Origin: Methylobacterium goesingense
GTDB taxonomy: Bacteria > Pseudomonadota > Alphaproteobacteria > Rhizobiales > Beijerinckiaceae
Length of the DNA: 64,000 nucleotides
Assembly: GCF_022179225.1 (NCBI RefSeq)
Contig: NZ_BPQL01000019.1
Location: 43,785-107,784, forward strand
Direction: 5' to 3'
Shown here one piece after another: positions 34,258 through 49,284 of the stretch; the stretch's first letter is position 1; the number at the start of each line of letters is the position of its first letter. The position numbers were made by a program, and so were the translations under genes. The notes under the pieces are model-generated. The model saw only the letters and a program-made list of their open reading frames with translations. It searched no databases and was not told the origin of the DNA.

Positions 34258-34563
34258 TCAGGCGTGCGGGTCGAATCGAACGGACGTCGCTGCCCGGTGC
34301 GGGCGGCCGCCGAGGCGCAGGACCATCTCGCCGCCATGGGCCAGCCCGGACAGGGCGAGGCATCCGGCGATCGCGGTCCAGTGCGCACCGGTGAGCGCCC
34401 CGCGCAGGGCGAGCATCAGCGCGGCCCCCGAGGCGAGGTTGCACAGGACGGGGGACAGGGCCGTCTCACGTCGCCGTAGGATCAGGGACAGGACCACGGC
34501 CTCGAAGGCGACGAGGACCAGGATCGCGTCGATGATGCGTCCGCCGGCGAACAGCGATTCCAT
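34258..34563 (-). CDS. Small membrane protein downstream of tspO (101 aa)
   Basis: The protein begins MESLFAGGRIIDAILVLVAFEAVVLSLILRRRE and contains three hydrophobic stretches (about 10-29, 40-58, 61-80), ending in a basic tail. I do not recognise the family. The ATG at 34563 lies 5 bp beyond the tspO stop, so it is almost certainly the last gene of the bchG-pucC-like-bchP-tspO operon. The context suggests a role in photosystem membrane assembly or pigment handling, which is inference only. Confidence 0.78.
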   Translation of the reverse strand: MESLFAGGRIIDAILVLVAFEAVVLSLILRRRETALSPVLCNLASGAALMLALRGALTGAHWTAIAGCLALSGLAHGGEMVLRLGGRPHRAATSVRFDPHA

Positions 34564-34568
34564 CGGTG

Positions 34569-35066
34569 TCAGGCGCTCCGGAAGGGCCCGTTGAGCCGGA
34601 CGATCGCCCTGTTGAGACACGCGGCGATCCCGACCCAAACGAGATAGGGCAGCAGCAGGGTGGCGGCGAGACCGGAAACCCGCGCCGTGACGAGGATCAG
34701 CGCTGCGATCGAGATCCAGAGGAACACAACTTCGAGAAGAGCCCAGTCCGGCCGGCGCAGACGGAAGAATAGTCCGCTCCACGCGATGTTGAGGACCGCG
34801 TTGATCCCGTAGGTCGCGACGAGGGCCGTGCGGGAGGCCAGACCCGAATCGGCGTTCCACGCCATCACGGCTGAGATCGCCGTCAGGGTGAAGATCGTCG
34901 TCCAGACGGGGCCGAAGGCCCAGTCCGGCGGCTTCCAAGAGGGGCGCCGCAGGGCGTGGTACCAGGGCCCGGTCGTTGTCAGGAGGCCGCCAGCGAGGGC
35001 CACCACCACGGCGACCCCGGCCGCGACCAGGGGCGGACCCCAGTCGCCCGTCAGCGCCGCGTTCAC
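34569..35066 (-). CDS. tspO: TspO/MBR-family tryptophan-rich sensory protein
   Basis: The 165-residue protein has five membrane helices and the TspO signature: PWYHALRRPSWKPPDWAFGPVW, then AVMAWNADSG, INAVLNIAWSGLFF and the final LPYLVWVGIAACLNRAI. TspO binds porphyrins and cholesterol-like ligands; in Rhodobacter sphaeroides it modulates photosynthesis gene expression in response to oxygen. The start is a GTG at 35066 whose GTGA overlaps the bchP stop by 4 bp, so the two are translationally coupled. This ties a tetrapyrrole sensor directly to a bacteriochlorophyll enzyme. Confidence 0.93.
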   Translation of the reverse strand: MNAALTGDWGPPLVAAGVAVVVALAGGLLTTTGPWYHALRRPSWKPPDWAFGPVWTTIFTLTAISAVMAWNADSGLASRTALVATYGINAVLNIAWSGLFFRLRRPDWALLEVVFLWISIAALILVTARVSGLAATLLLPYLVWVGIAACLNRAIVRLNGPFRSA

Positions 35067-36295
35067 GGCGAGACCCAGCGGAACAGGTGGGCGAGATCCT
35101 TGAAGAAGATCCGTGCGTGCGCCACCGGCTTCGCCCGCACCAACTCCTTGTTCATGTAGGAATCCCAGGTCAGCTGCTGCACGTCGCGGTCGCGGCAGAT
35201 CGAGACGAAGCGCTCGCGCAGACCGTCGTTGCGGTACCAGACTCCCTGCATGATCCGGAGGATCAGGAATACGCGGCCGTGCAAGCGCATGAAGCGGCGG
35301 CGCGCCTCGGTGAGGGCCTTCGCCTGCCCTGTGACGAGGAAGGCTTCCGCCGCCTCGGCCGCAAGGCGCCCGCCGAGCATCGCGTAGTAGATGCCCTCGC
35401 CGGAGGCGGGGGCGACGATGCCGGCCGCATCCCCGGTGAGAAGGACGTCGCGGCCATTGTCCCAACGCTTCAGCGGCTTTAAGGGGAGGGGGGCGCCCTC
35501 GCGGCGAACGGTCTCGCCGGCCTCGAGGCCCGTGGAGGCTCGCAGGTCGCGGATGGCGCCGCGCAGGGAGAAGCCCTTGCGGGCGCTGCCGGTGCCAATG
35601 CTCACGGTCTCGCCGTGCGGGAAGACCCAGGCGTAGAAATCCGGCGAGAGCTTGCCCTGGTAATAAACGTCGCAGCGGGTCGCCTCGACATCGTGGGCAC
35701 CGGTCTCGGGCAACTTGACGATCTCGTGATACGCGAAGACCTGCCGCATCGCAGCGTGCCCGGGAATCTCGGCCCGGCCGACCGAGGAACTCGCGCCGTC
35801 CGCCCCGATGACGAGGCGGGCGCGGGCGGCCCTCGGAAACCCGTCCTCCAAATAGTGCACCGTGGCGCCGTCCCCGTCGCGCTCGATGTGCCGGAAGCTC
35901 GCCGCCCGCAGGACCGCCCCGGCCTCCGCCGCCCGGGCGCGCAGCCAGGGGTCGAAATCGGCGCGGTCCACCATGCCGACGAACCCGTCGCCGATGGGCA
36001 TGTCCACGCGCTTGTCCTTCGGGGAGACCATGCGGGCGGAGCGGATGCGCGCCACGAGGAGATGGTCGGGAATCGCGAAGTCGCGGATCAGGCGCGGCGG
36101 GATCGCACCACCGCAGGGCTTGATCCGGCCAGGCTTGTCGAGGAGGAGGACGCGCCGCCCGGCACGGGCGAGGTCGGTGGCCGCCGTGGCGCCGGCCGGG
36201 CCGCCGCCCACCACCACGACATCGTAGGTTTCCGGCAAGGCCCCGTTCACGGGCGCATCGGTTCGAACGGCCGGGCTCTCGAGACCTCTCGACAT
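35063..36295 (-). CDS. bchP: Geranylgeranyl reductase BchP
   Basis: The 410-residue flavoprotein shows YDVVVVGGGPAGATAATDLA near residues 24-43 (FAD Rossmann loop), LLLDKPGRIKPCGGAIPPRL and LTGDAAGIVAPASGEGIYYA, all typical of the geranylgeranyl reductase family. BchP saturates three double bonds of the geranylgeranyl tail of bacteriochlorophyll to give phytyl. It lies 21 bp after the PucC-like gene and overlaps tspO. A digeranylgeranylglycerophospholipid reductase is an alternative family member, but the photosynthesis cluster context settles it. Confidence 0.96.
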   Translation of the reverse strand: MSRGLESPAVRTDAPVNGALPETYDVVVVGGGPAGATAATDLARAGRRVLLLDKPGRIKPCGGAIPPRLIRDFAIPDHLLVARIRSARMVSPKDKRVDMPIGDGFVGMVDRADFDPWLRARAAEAGAVLRAASFRHIERDGDGATVHYLEDGFPRAARARLVIGADGASSSVGRAEIPGHAAMRQVFAYHEIVKLPETGAHDVEATRCDVYYQGKLSPDFYAWVFPHGETVSIGTGSARKGFSLRGAIRDLRASTGLEAGETVRREGAPLPLKPLKRWDNGRDVLLTGDAAGIVAPASGEGIYYAMLGGRLAAEAAEAFLVTGQAKALTEARRRFMRLHGRVFLILRIMQGVWYRNDGLRERFVSICRDRDVQQLTWDSYMNKELVRAKPVAHARIFFKDLAHLFRWVSP

Positions 36296-36316
36296 GACGT
36301 CACCTCGCTCGTGGAA

Positions 36317-37663
36317 TCATCGGGCGGACAGGGGAGTCCCGAAGGCGGAGACGGCGCGCCGGGCGCGCGGAACTTGCGTGGCGGGCGCGTGGGCGATCCG
36401 TAGCGCCAGGGCGGCGGCGACCACGAACAACACGGCCTCGACCGCGAAGACGCCCGCATAGGCATCGACGGCGCGGGGGGTGACGAGGCGGGCCAGATCG
36501 ACCGCGACGGTCCCGAGGAAGCCGCCGGCTCCGAAGGCGAGTCCCTGGGCCGCGCCCCACACGCCCATGCGGGTGCCGCGCTCGGCCTCGCCGCCGGCCC
36601 CCGCCAGCGCCATCATCGAGCCGATGGCCGCCACCGCGAAGATGCCGTTGAACAGGCCGAGGGCGAAGACCGGGACGCGCAAGGGGAAGTCCGCGCCGAT
36701 CAGGCCGCCGCCCGCGATGCCGAGGAGCGCCGCGCCGGAGCCGAGGCAGCCCAGCGTCGTCCACAGCTTGAGGGATCCGAGGATCGGGCCGCCGATGCCC
36801 ATGGTCAGGCCCGCCACGGTCAGCATGCCGGCCAGGACGCCGCCGTGCTGGAGACCGGCGAGCTTGGTGGTGACACCCGGCGACATCGCGAAGACGAGGC
36901 CCGCGAAGGGTTCGAGGATGAGCTCCTGCGCGCTGTAGGCCAGCATCGCCACGAAGATGAAGATCGTGAAGCGGCGCGAATCGGGCTCTGCCCAGACCCG
37001 GGCCAGCACTTCGCCGAAGGGGCGCTTGGGCGTCGCGTCCGCGCTCCGGTCGGGTGCGCCGCACGCCGGCTCGATCCCGCGCACCGCGAGGAGCGCCACC
37101 GCGAGAGCCAGGAGCGAGACCGTGCCGGAGACCGCAACCAGCCGGGCGCCGGAGAACGGATCGAGGAAATGGCCGGCGATCGGCGCCGTGATGGCGAAGC
37201 CCGCGATCATCATCACCCAGACGATGGTGGCCGCCGCCCCGCGCCGGCGCGGCTCGACCCCGGTGGCGAGGAGCACGAGGAGCGAGGTGCCGGCCGCCCC
37301 CGCGCCCATGCCCACCGTGAGGAACGACAAGACCGCCAGGGCGAGGCCGGCGGCCTGATGCGTCTCGGTGAGCGCCGTCGCCACCGCCGCGCCGAAGCCG
37401 CCCAGCGCCAGGGCCGCCATGCCGCCGACGATCCAGGGCGTGCGCCGCCCCGTCCGGTCCGAGCCGTAGCCCCAGCGCGGGCGCAGCACCTGCACCGCGT
37501 AGTGCAGGGCGACGAGGCCGCCGGGTACGATGGCCGGCAGCGCAAGCTCCACCACCATCACCCGGTTGATGGTCGAGGTCATCAGGACCACGACGGCGCC
37601 GAGCGCCGTCTGCACGAGGCCGAGGCGGACGATGGCGACCCAGCCGAAGGGGAGCGTCGCCAT
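36317..37663 (-). CDS. PucC-family MFS protein (BCH2 type), antenna/pigment assembly
   Basis: The 448-residue protein has about 12 membrane segments and the PucC/BCH2 pattern: FGWVAIVRLGLVQTALGAVV, STINRVMVVELALPAIVPG, VLRPRWGYGSDRTGRRTPWI and a late MGVWGAAQGLAFGAGGFLG. PucC-like proteins are thought to act in bacteriochlorophyll delivery and light-harvesting complex assembly. The ATG at 37663 overlaps the bchG stop, and the position between bchG and bchP is the conserved one for the bch2 (G428-type) member. A paralogue, LhaA, is encoded at 49983. Confidence 0.92.
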   Translation of the reverse strand: MATLPFGWVAIVRLGLVQTALGAVVVLMTSTINRVMVVELALPAIVPGGLVALHYAVQVLRPRWGYGSDRTGRRTPWIVGGMAALALGGFGAAVATALTETHQAAGLALAVLSFLTVGMGAGAAGTSLLVLLATGVEPRRRGAAATIVWVMMIAGFAITAPIAGHFLDPFSGARLVAVSGTVSLLALAVALLAVRGIEPACGAPDRSADATPKRPFGEVLARVWAEPDSRRFTIFIFVAMLAYSAQELILEPFAGLVFAMSPGVTTKLAGLQHGGVLAGMLTVAGLTMGIGGPILGSLKLWTTLGCLGSGAALLGIAGGGLIGADFPLRVPVFALGLFNGIFAVAAIGSMMALAGAGGEAERGTRMGVWGAAQGLAFGAGGFLGTVAVDLARLVTPRAVDAYAGVFAVEAVLFVVAAALALRIAHAPATQVPRARRAVSAFGTPLSAR

Positions 37664-38547
37664 CACAGGCCTCCCACCGCCAGGGGCCGCAGGGCGAAGG
37701 CCGCCACCAGCATGCCGAGGACGTAGAGGGTCGTGCCGGTGCCGTTGTACCAAGCGGCGCGTTCGCGCGGCTCGGCGAGGAGCCGGCGCATCAGCACGAA
37801 CTGCCCGACGAGCAGCGCGCCGATGAGCGCGCCGTGCCAGGGGCGCTGCCAGGCGAACAGGGCCAGGATGACGGCAACCTGGGGCAGTGCCATGACGAGG
37901 CAGGCGAGGCGCGCGGCGCCGAGCGTGCCCAGCTGCACCGGAAGGGACCGAATGCCGGTGCGCGTGTCGCCCTCCACCGACTTGAAGTCGTTGAGGGTCA
38001 TGATGCCGTGGGCGCCGATGGAATAGAGCAGCGCCATGAGGAGGACGCGCCCGTCAGGCACAGCCGCGGCCATCACGGCGGCGCCGGTGAACCAGGGCAG
38101 GCCCTCGTAGCAGAGGGCGACCGCGGAGTTGCCCCACCAGCCGTTCCGCTTCAGCCGCAGGGGCGGCGCGCTGTAGATCCAGGCCAGCACCAGGCCGAAG
38201 AGGGCCGCGCCCAGGATCCAAGGTCCAAGGGCGGCGGCGACGAGGAGGGAGAGCCCGGTCCAGCCCGCCGCGACGTAGAGGCCCCAGCGGCCCGGCATCC
38301 GCCCCGAGGGGATCGGCCGGTGCGGCTCGTTGATGGCGTCGACATGGCGGTCATACCAGTCGTTGACCGCCTGCGAGGTCGCGCAGACCAGGGGGCCGGC
38401 GAGGATCACCCCGGCGGCGATCACGGGCCACTGCCCCGTCGGCGAGGCGCCGGAGGAGACCACCCCGCAGGTGAAGGCCCACATCGGCGCGAACCATGTG
38501 ATCGGCTTCAGGAGCTCGACGAGGGCGCTGGGTGCGGGCGTTGCCAT
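37663..38547 (-). CDS. bchG: Bacteriochlorophyll synthase BchG
   Basis: The 294-residue membrane prenyltransferase of the UbiA family contains the Mg-diphosphate motif NDWYDRHVD and the flanking EPHRPIPSGR, plus the second motif region TLNDFKSVEGDTRTG. About eight hydrophobic helices follow. It esterifies bacteriochlorophyllide a with geranylgeranyl diphosphate. It is the first gene of the minus-strand operon, with a TGT-N12-ACA PpsR box 30 bp upstream of the ATG at 38547. The family call is firm from the motifs and the neighbours bchP and the pucC-like gene. Confidence 0.96.
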   Translation of the reverse strand: MATPAPSALVELLKPITWFAPMWAFTCGVVSSGASPTGQWPVIAAGVILAGPLVCATSQAVNDWYDRHVDAINEPHRPIPSGRMPGRWGLYVAAGWTGLSLLVAAALGPWILGAALFGLVLAWIYSAPPLRLKRNGWWGNSAVALCYEGLPWFTGAAVMAAAVPDGRVLLMALLYSIGAHGIMTLNDFKSVEGDTRTGIRSLPVQLGTLGAARLACLVMALPQVAVILALFAWQRPWHGALIGALLVGQFVLMRRLLAEPRERAAWYNGTGTTLYVLGMLVAAFALRPLAVGGL

Positions 38548-38576
38548 GGGTACGACGCTAGATTAACGCCGTTGAG

Positions 38577-38594
38577 TGTCAAGTTTGATTTACA
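38577..38594. promoter_or_regulatory. PpsR/CrtJ box upstream of bchG
   Basis: TGTCAAGTTTGATTTACA matches the TGT-N12-ACA consensus exactly and is AT-rich inside. It lies 30-47 bp before the bchG start; on the minus strand the adjoining bases read TTGACA, a -35-like hexamer inside the box. Repression of bchG by PpsR in air is expected. Confidence 0.8.
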
Positions 38595-38658
38595 CACAAC
38601 GCCCGTGAACGGACGTCTTTAGGCTCTGCCTACGATCGCAGGCCGGATGGCGGCACCC

Positions 38659-40107
38659 TCAGACCGCGTCGTCGCCGGCATCCGGCGCGTCGAGGTCCCC
38701 GATGCCGTAGCGGCGCATCTTGGCGTAGAGGCCCTGGCGGCTGAGGCCGAGCATCTCCGCCGCCGAGGCGCGGTTGTCCCGGGTGATGCGCAAAGCGGCC
38801 TCGATGCACAGGCGTTCGATCAGATCGGTGGATTCGCGCACCAGGGTTTTCATGGAGACGCGTCCGACGAGCTCGGTCATCTGTTCGACGGAGCGCGGGA
38901 GTTCGCGCCCGCCCGTCGTCGGAGCGGCCCGGCGCGGAGCGGCCCGGAAGGTGAAGCCGAGGCAGGCCTGCGCCCCGCCACCCGCCGAGACGGCGGCGAC
39001 TTCTACCTCTTCCACGCCGCCGTACTGCCCCCGGATGTGGGTGGGGAAATGGCGCACCGAGCCGTGCTGCGTCAGGGTCGTGAACAGAGCCGTCGCCTCG
39101 GTCTCCTCCCGGCCGAGCCAGCGGTCGAGGCGCTGGCCGCGGACCTGCTCCTCGGTGGCGAGCTGGACGAGATCGAGGAAGGCCGGGTTGGCGGTGAGGA
39201 TTCGGCGGCCCGGATCGGTGACGACGAAGCCCTCGGGCAGATGCTGGATGACGTCGAGGGCGCCGGCCCGGGCGGGGCCTGGCTCGGCATTCAGGGCCTC
39301 TGCGGCAGCCAGGCGCAGAAGCACGCTGGTGGCGTTCTCCTGGCGAAACAGCGAGGCGGCGACCCGCACCGGCCCGCGCCCGTGTCCGAGGCGGGCCTCG
39401 AGATCGGCGGCCTGGCCGGTGACGCGCAGGCCGGCGAAGAGCGATTCGAGATCGCGCGCGCTGCTGGCGTCGAAGAGGTCCACCGCATCCTGCCCGACGA
39501 TGCGCTTGTCCGCGCGGCCGATCAGGCGGGCGGCGGCCGGATTGACCTCCGTGACGCGCCGGGTGCCCGAATCCACCACCAGGACGGGTTCGGAGCCGAG
39601 CTGGAACAGCAGGCGGTAGCGGGTCTCGGCGCCGCGCATGCGCAGGTAGTCGCGCTCCAGGGCCTGCTGCGTCTCGGCGAGCGTCCGCTGCAGGGAGGCC
39701 ATGGCGCGCAGGTTACGACCCAGCACCAGGATCTGGCCGTCCTGGGCCAGCCGCATGGCGGCGTAGCGGATGGGCAGGTCGGTGCCGGTGGGCGAGACGT
39801 GGTTGACTTGGCGCCAGCGCGTCACGGCGTTGGGCGCGGCATCCTTGAGGAGCGCAGCGATCTTCGGCCGGCTCTCCACAGTGACCGTGTCGATCCAGGG
39901 GCGGCCGAGCCATGTCTCGCAGCCCTCGCCAGCCAGGTCCGAACTTCCGAAGGTCGCGTCCCGGACGATGCCCTCGCCGTCGATAACCAGCGAAAGGTCC
40001 GTGGCGGCGGCCACCAGCAGCCCGGCTGCCTGCGCGTCGAGTGGGCCGAGGGACTTTTGAAGCGCCGCAAGCGCTTGGCTCGCGGCAGGAAGCGCCAAGC
40101 TGGCCAC
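38659..40107 (-). CDS. ppsR: Photosynthesis gene repressor PpsR/CrtJ
   Basis: The 482-residue protein has N-terminal and central PAS domains (DLSLVIDGEGIVRDATFGS; RLLFQLGSEPVLVVDSGTRR; GFVVTDPGRRILTANPAFLD). The Fis-type helix-turn-helix is at the C-terminus (NRASAAEMLGLSRQGLYAKM). PpsR represses bch, crt and puc/puf genes under oxygen at TGT-N12-ACA. A cysteine at about residue 434 (ERLCIEAAL) precedes the recognition helix, where redox-active cysteines are reported in Rhodobacter. The start is a GTG at 40107. It lies 71 bp downstream of aerR on the same strand, the usual pairing. Confidence 0.95.
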   Translation of the reverse strand: MASLALPAASQALAALQKSLGPLDAQAAGLLVAAATDLSLVIDGEGIVRDATFGSSDLAGEGCETWLGRPWIDTVTVESRPKIAALLKDAAPNAVTRWRQVNHVSPTGTDLPIRYAAMRLAQDGQILVLGRNLRAMASLQRTLAETQQALERDYLRMRGAETRYRLLFQLGSEPVLVVDSGTRRVTEVNPAAARLIGRADKRIVGQDAVDLFDASSARDLESLFAGLRVTGQAADLEARLGHGRGPVRVAASLFRQENATSVLLRLAAAEALNAEPGPARAGALDVIQHLPEGFVVTDPGRRILTANPAFLDLVQLATEEQVRGQRLDRWLGREETEATALFTTLTQHGSVRHFPTHIRGQYGGVEEVEVAAVSAGGGAQACLGFTFRAAPRRAAPTTGGRELPRSVEQMTELVGRVSMKTLVRESTDLIERLCIEAALRITRDNRASAAEMLGLSRQGLYAKMRRYGIGDLDAPDAGDDAV

Positions 40108-40178
40108 GGGTCACCGGATCTCGTTGTGAGCGATCGGGACTGTTCGATCAGGCAGGCCGTCTCGGTCGGGTCTGTCTT

Positions 40179-41063
40179 TCAGCAGGGTCTGGCCGGCAGA
40201 TCAAGCAGGCTTTCGGCAAGCGCGGGGGCGCGACGGGCATCGTCGGACGCCGCATCGGCCCCGACCTGACGGAAAAGGTCGGGTTTGCCCGCGAACGCCG
40301 CTCCGCCCACGATGATCCGGAGTGCGGGGTTGCGCGAATGGCGCCGCAGCGCCGCGATGGTCTCGGTCACCTTCGGCAGCAGGACTTCGCTGGCCAGCGA
40401 CAGGCCGACCACGTCGAACCAGCCGTCCCGGGCGATGACCTGGAGTTCGCCGTCCGGCCGCGTTCCCGGGCAGGTCACGTCCCAGCCGGCCGCCACGAAA
40501 AAACGTTCCACCACGGCCACGCCAAAGCTGTGGGAATCTCCCGGGCAAGGCAGCAGCAGGATCGCGCGGGCCTGCGGAGAGGCATCATTTTCAGCGCCGA
40601 TGCGCTGCGTCAGGTCCCGCAGAATCCGATGTAGACGCCCCATCGCGCGGGTCACGTCCACGAAATCGCAATGGTCCTCTTCCCAGAGGATGCCGAGGTG
40701 CCGCGCGGTGGGGGCGAGCAGGTCGAGGAGCAGACTGTCGAGGGACAGACCGCTGCCGAGGAGCTCCGCGACCCCCGCCTCTAGACCGTCGTCGCCCGGC
40801 GCCAGCACCAGTACCGCGAAGGCGGCGATCTGATCCGAGTCCGGCAAAATATTGCATTGGCGTGCAGCGGGCTCGGGCCGGTGCGCGAGCATCAGGCGTG
40901 GGATGATCTCCGCCTCGACGAGTGAGGCGAGGCCTTTCTGAAGACTCTGCTTCCGGCGGGCATCGACCGGCTTGGCGCCAAGGTCGATGTCAAACAACTC
41001 ACTGAAATCGCGGCCTGAAAATTCGTATCGCAAGCAATCACCGAATTGCCTCACATCATCCAT
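40179..41063 (-). CDS. aerR: Cobalamin/heme-binding antirepressor AerR/PpaA
   Basis: The 294-residue protein has a B12-binding-like (SCHIC-type) domain in its C-terminal half. The His-loop motif is GDSHSFGVAVVERFF (D-x-H-x-x-G), followed by DVVGLSLASEVLLPKVTETI and LRIIVGGAAFAGKPDLF. An N-terminal helical region precedes it (DSLLLDLLAPTARHLGILWEEDHCDFVDVT). AerR/PpaA proteins bind cobalamin or heme and counteract PpsR/CrtJ in a light- or redox-dependent way. It lies immediately upstream of ppsR and divergent from bchF, the canonical arrangement. The ATG at 41063 fits homology. Confidence 0.92.
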   Translation of the reverse strand: MDDVRQFGDCLRYEFSGRDFSELFDIDLGAKPVDARRKQSLQKGLASLVEAEIIPRLMLAHRPEPAARQCNILPDSDQIAAFAVLVLAPGDDGLEAGVAELLGSGLSLDSLLLDLLAPTARHLGILWEEDHCDFVDVTRAMGRLHRILRDLTQRIGAENDASPQARAILLLPCPGDSHSFGVAVVERFFVAAGWDVTCPGTRPDGELQVIARDGWFDVVGLSLASEVLLPKVTETIAALRRHSRNPALRIIVGGAAFAGKPDLFRQVGADAASDDARRAPALAESLLDLPARPC

Positions 41064-41224
41064 TGGTCCCTCCCCAATGATTCTGACGGCGTGATTCTCG
41101 GTTCGATCTTGCGTGTCGAATTCCGGACGTCTGACGTTATCTGCCTGTCCGCCATCGGGCGCGGGCCAAACCCGGGCGCGGTGCACGTGACGGTCGCACG
41201 ATACGCTTCAGTTCTGGGTTATCA

Positions 41225-41252
41225 ATGCAAATTGTATAACTATTTTGCATTC
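41225..41252. promoter_or_regulatory. AT-rich inverted repeat in the aerR-bchF region
   Basis: AATGCAAA (41225-41232) and TTTGCATT (41245-41252) are perfect 8-bp arms with a 12-bp AT-rich spacer, in a patch much richer in A/T than its surroundings. It lies between the two divergent promoters. It matches neither the FNR nor the PpsR consensus, so the binding factor is unknown. Confidence 0.5.
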
Positions 41253-41273
41253 AGCGCGTAAATTCGTTTTGAC

Positions 41274-41291
41274 GTAAAGCCAGCTTGACAC
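41274..41291. promoter_or_regulatory. PpsR-like box with -35 hexamer upstream of bchF
   Basis: CGTAAAGCCAGCTTGACA is TGT-N12-ACA with one mismatch (first half-site CGT). Its reverse complement closely follows the bchG box. The site ends in TTGACA, a perfect -35 hexamer pointing toward bchF 77 bp downstream; the -10 candidate (TAACCT, 17 bp on) is weak. Confidence 0.6.
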
Positions 41292-41310
41292 TCTCTCAGG
41301 GGGTTCCTAA

Positions 41311-43146
<1,836 letters not shown>

Positions 43147-43150
43147 CGCG

Positions 43151-44669
43151 ATGCAACTCACGCTCTGGACCTACGAGGGGCCGCCCCATATCGGCGCCAT
43201 GCGGATCGCCACCGCCATGAAGGGCCTGCACTATGTGCTGCATGCCCCACAGGGCGACACCTACGCCGACCTGCTCTTCACCATGATCGAGCGGCGCGAC
43301 GCCCGCCCGCCGGTGACCTACACCACCTTTCAGGCCCGGGATCTCGGCGCCGACACCGCCGCGATCTTCCAGGACGCCGTGGCGCAGGCCTACGAGCGCT
43401 TTCGCCCGGAGGCGATGATCGTCGGCGCGTCCTGCACCGCCGAGCTGATCCAGGACGATCCGGGCGGCCTCGCCCGCGCCCTCGAGCTACCGATCCCGGT
43501 GATCCCGCTCGAGCTCCCGGCCTACCAGAAGAAAGAGAACTGGGGCGCCTCCGAGACCTTCTACCGCCTCGTCCGGGCCCTGGCCGGGGGCACGCTGACG
43601 CCCCGTGACGGGCGCCGCCCGCTCTGCAACGTCCTGGGTCCGACCGCACTGGGGTTCCGCCACCGCGACGACCTCGTCGAGATCACCAAGATCCTCGGGG
43701 CGCTGGGCATCGACGTGAACGTGATCGCGCCGCTGGGCGCGACGCCGGCCGATCTCGGACGCCTCGGCGTGGCCGATTTCAACGTGATCCTCTATCCCGA
43801 GATCGCACGGGCCGCCGGCCTGCACCTGCAGAAGACCTTCGGCCAGGCAATGGTCGAGACAGTGCCGATCGGCGTCCAGGCCACCATCCGGTTCGTCGAA
43901 GAGGTTGCGGCCGTCGCGGGCGTCGATCCCGCGCCCGTTCTCGCCGGCGCGCCCTCGCGGCTGCCCTGGTATTCGCGCTCGGTCGACTCGACCTACCTCA
44001 CCGATAAGCGCGTCTTCATCTTCGGCGACGCTACCCACGCGCTGGCCGCCGCCCGGGTCGCGGCCACCGAACTCGGCTTCAAGGTGGTGGGTCTGGGCAC
44101 CTACACCCGCGAATTCGCCCGTGAGGTCCGGGCCGAGGCCGCACTCCACGGCATCGAGGCCACGATCACCGACGACTACCTCGACGTCGAGGCGGCCATC
44201 CAGGCGGCGCAGCCGGAGCTCGTACTCGGCACCCAGATGGAGCGCCACATCGCCAAGCGCCTCGGGCTGCCCTGCGCGGTGATCTCGGCACCGATCCACG
44301 TGCAGGACTTCCCCGCCCGCCACTCGCCGCAGATGGGGTTCGAGGGCGCCAACGTCCTGTTCGACACCTGGGTCCACCCCCTGATGATGGGGCTCGAGGA
44401 ACACCTGCTCGGGATGTTCCGCGAGGATTCCGAATTCCACGGCGCGGCCGCGCCCTCGCACTTGCCCCGGCACGGGGTCGAGGCGCCGGTCGCCGTCGAG
44501 GCCGCCCCCGCACCTGCGTCGGTCGACCCGATCCTCGTGACCTGGGCGACCGACGCCGAGAAGGAACTGAAGAAGATCCCGTTCTTCGTGCGGGGAAAGG
44601 CCCGTGCGAACACCGAGCGCTTCGCGCGGGAACGCGCCCTGCCGCTCATCACCGTCGAGACCTTGTACG

Positions 44670-44695
<26 letters not shown>
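43151..44695 (+). CDS. bchB: Dark-operative protochlorophyllide reductase subunit BchB
   Basis: The 514-residue NifK-like protein has the BchB start [20 protein letters not shown] and D36 ([10 protein letters not shown]), the unusual aspartate ligand of the NB cluster. [15 protein letters not shown] and the C-terminal PCP_red-type segment ([15 protein letters not shown], read here as [20 protein letters not shown]) are also present. Together with BchN it reduces the C17-C18 double bond. The 3' end overlaps the bchH start by 26 bp, an overlap seen in the conserved NBHLM order. Confidence 0.96.
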
Positions 44696-49270
<4,575 letters not shown>

Positions 49271-49284
49271 GCGGGCGCCCCACC

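Noticed and set aside
41046..41261. 71-codon plus-strand frame across the aerR-bchF promoter region
   Set aside because: It starts inside aerR antisense, runs through the AT-rich regulatory inverted repeat and has no coding signature.
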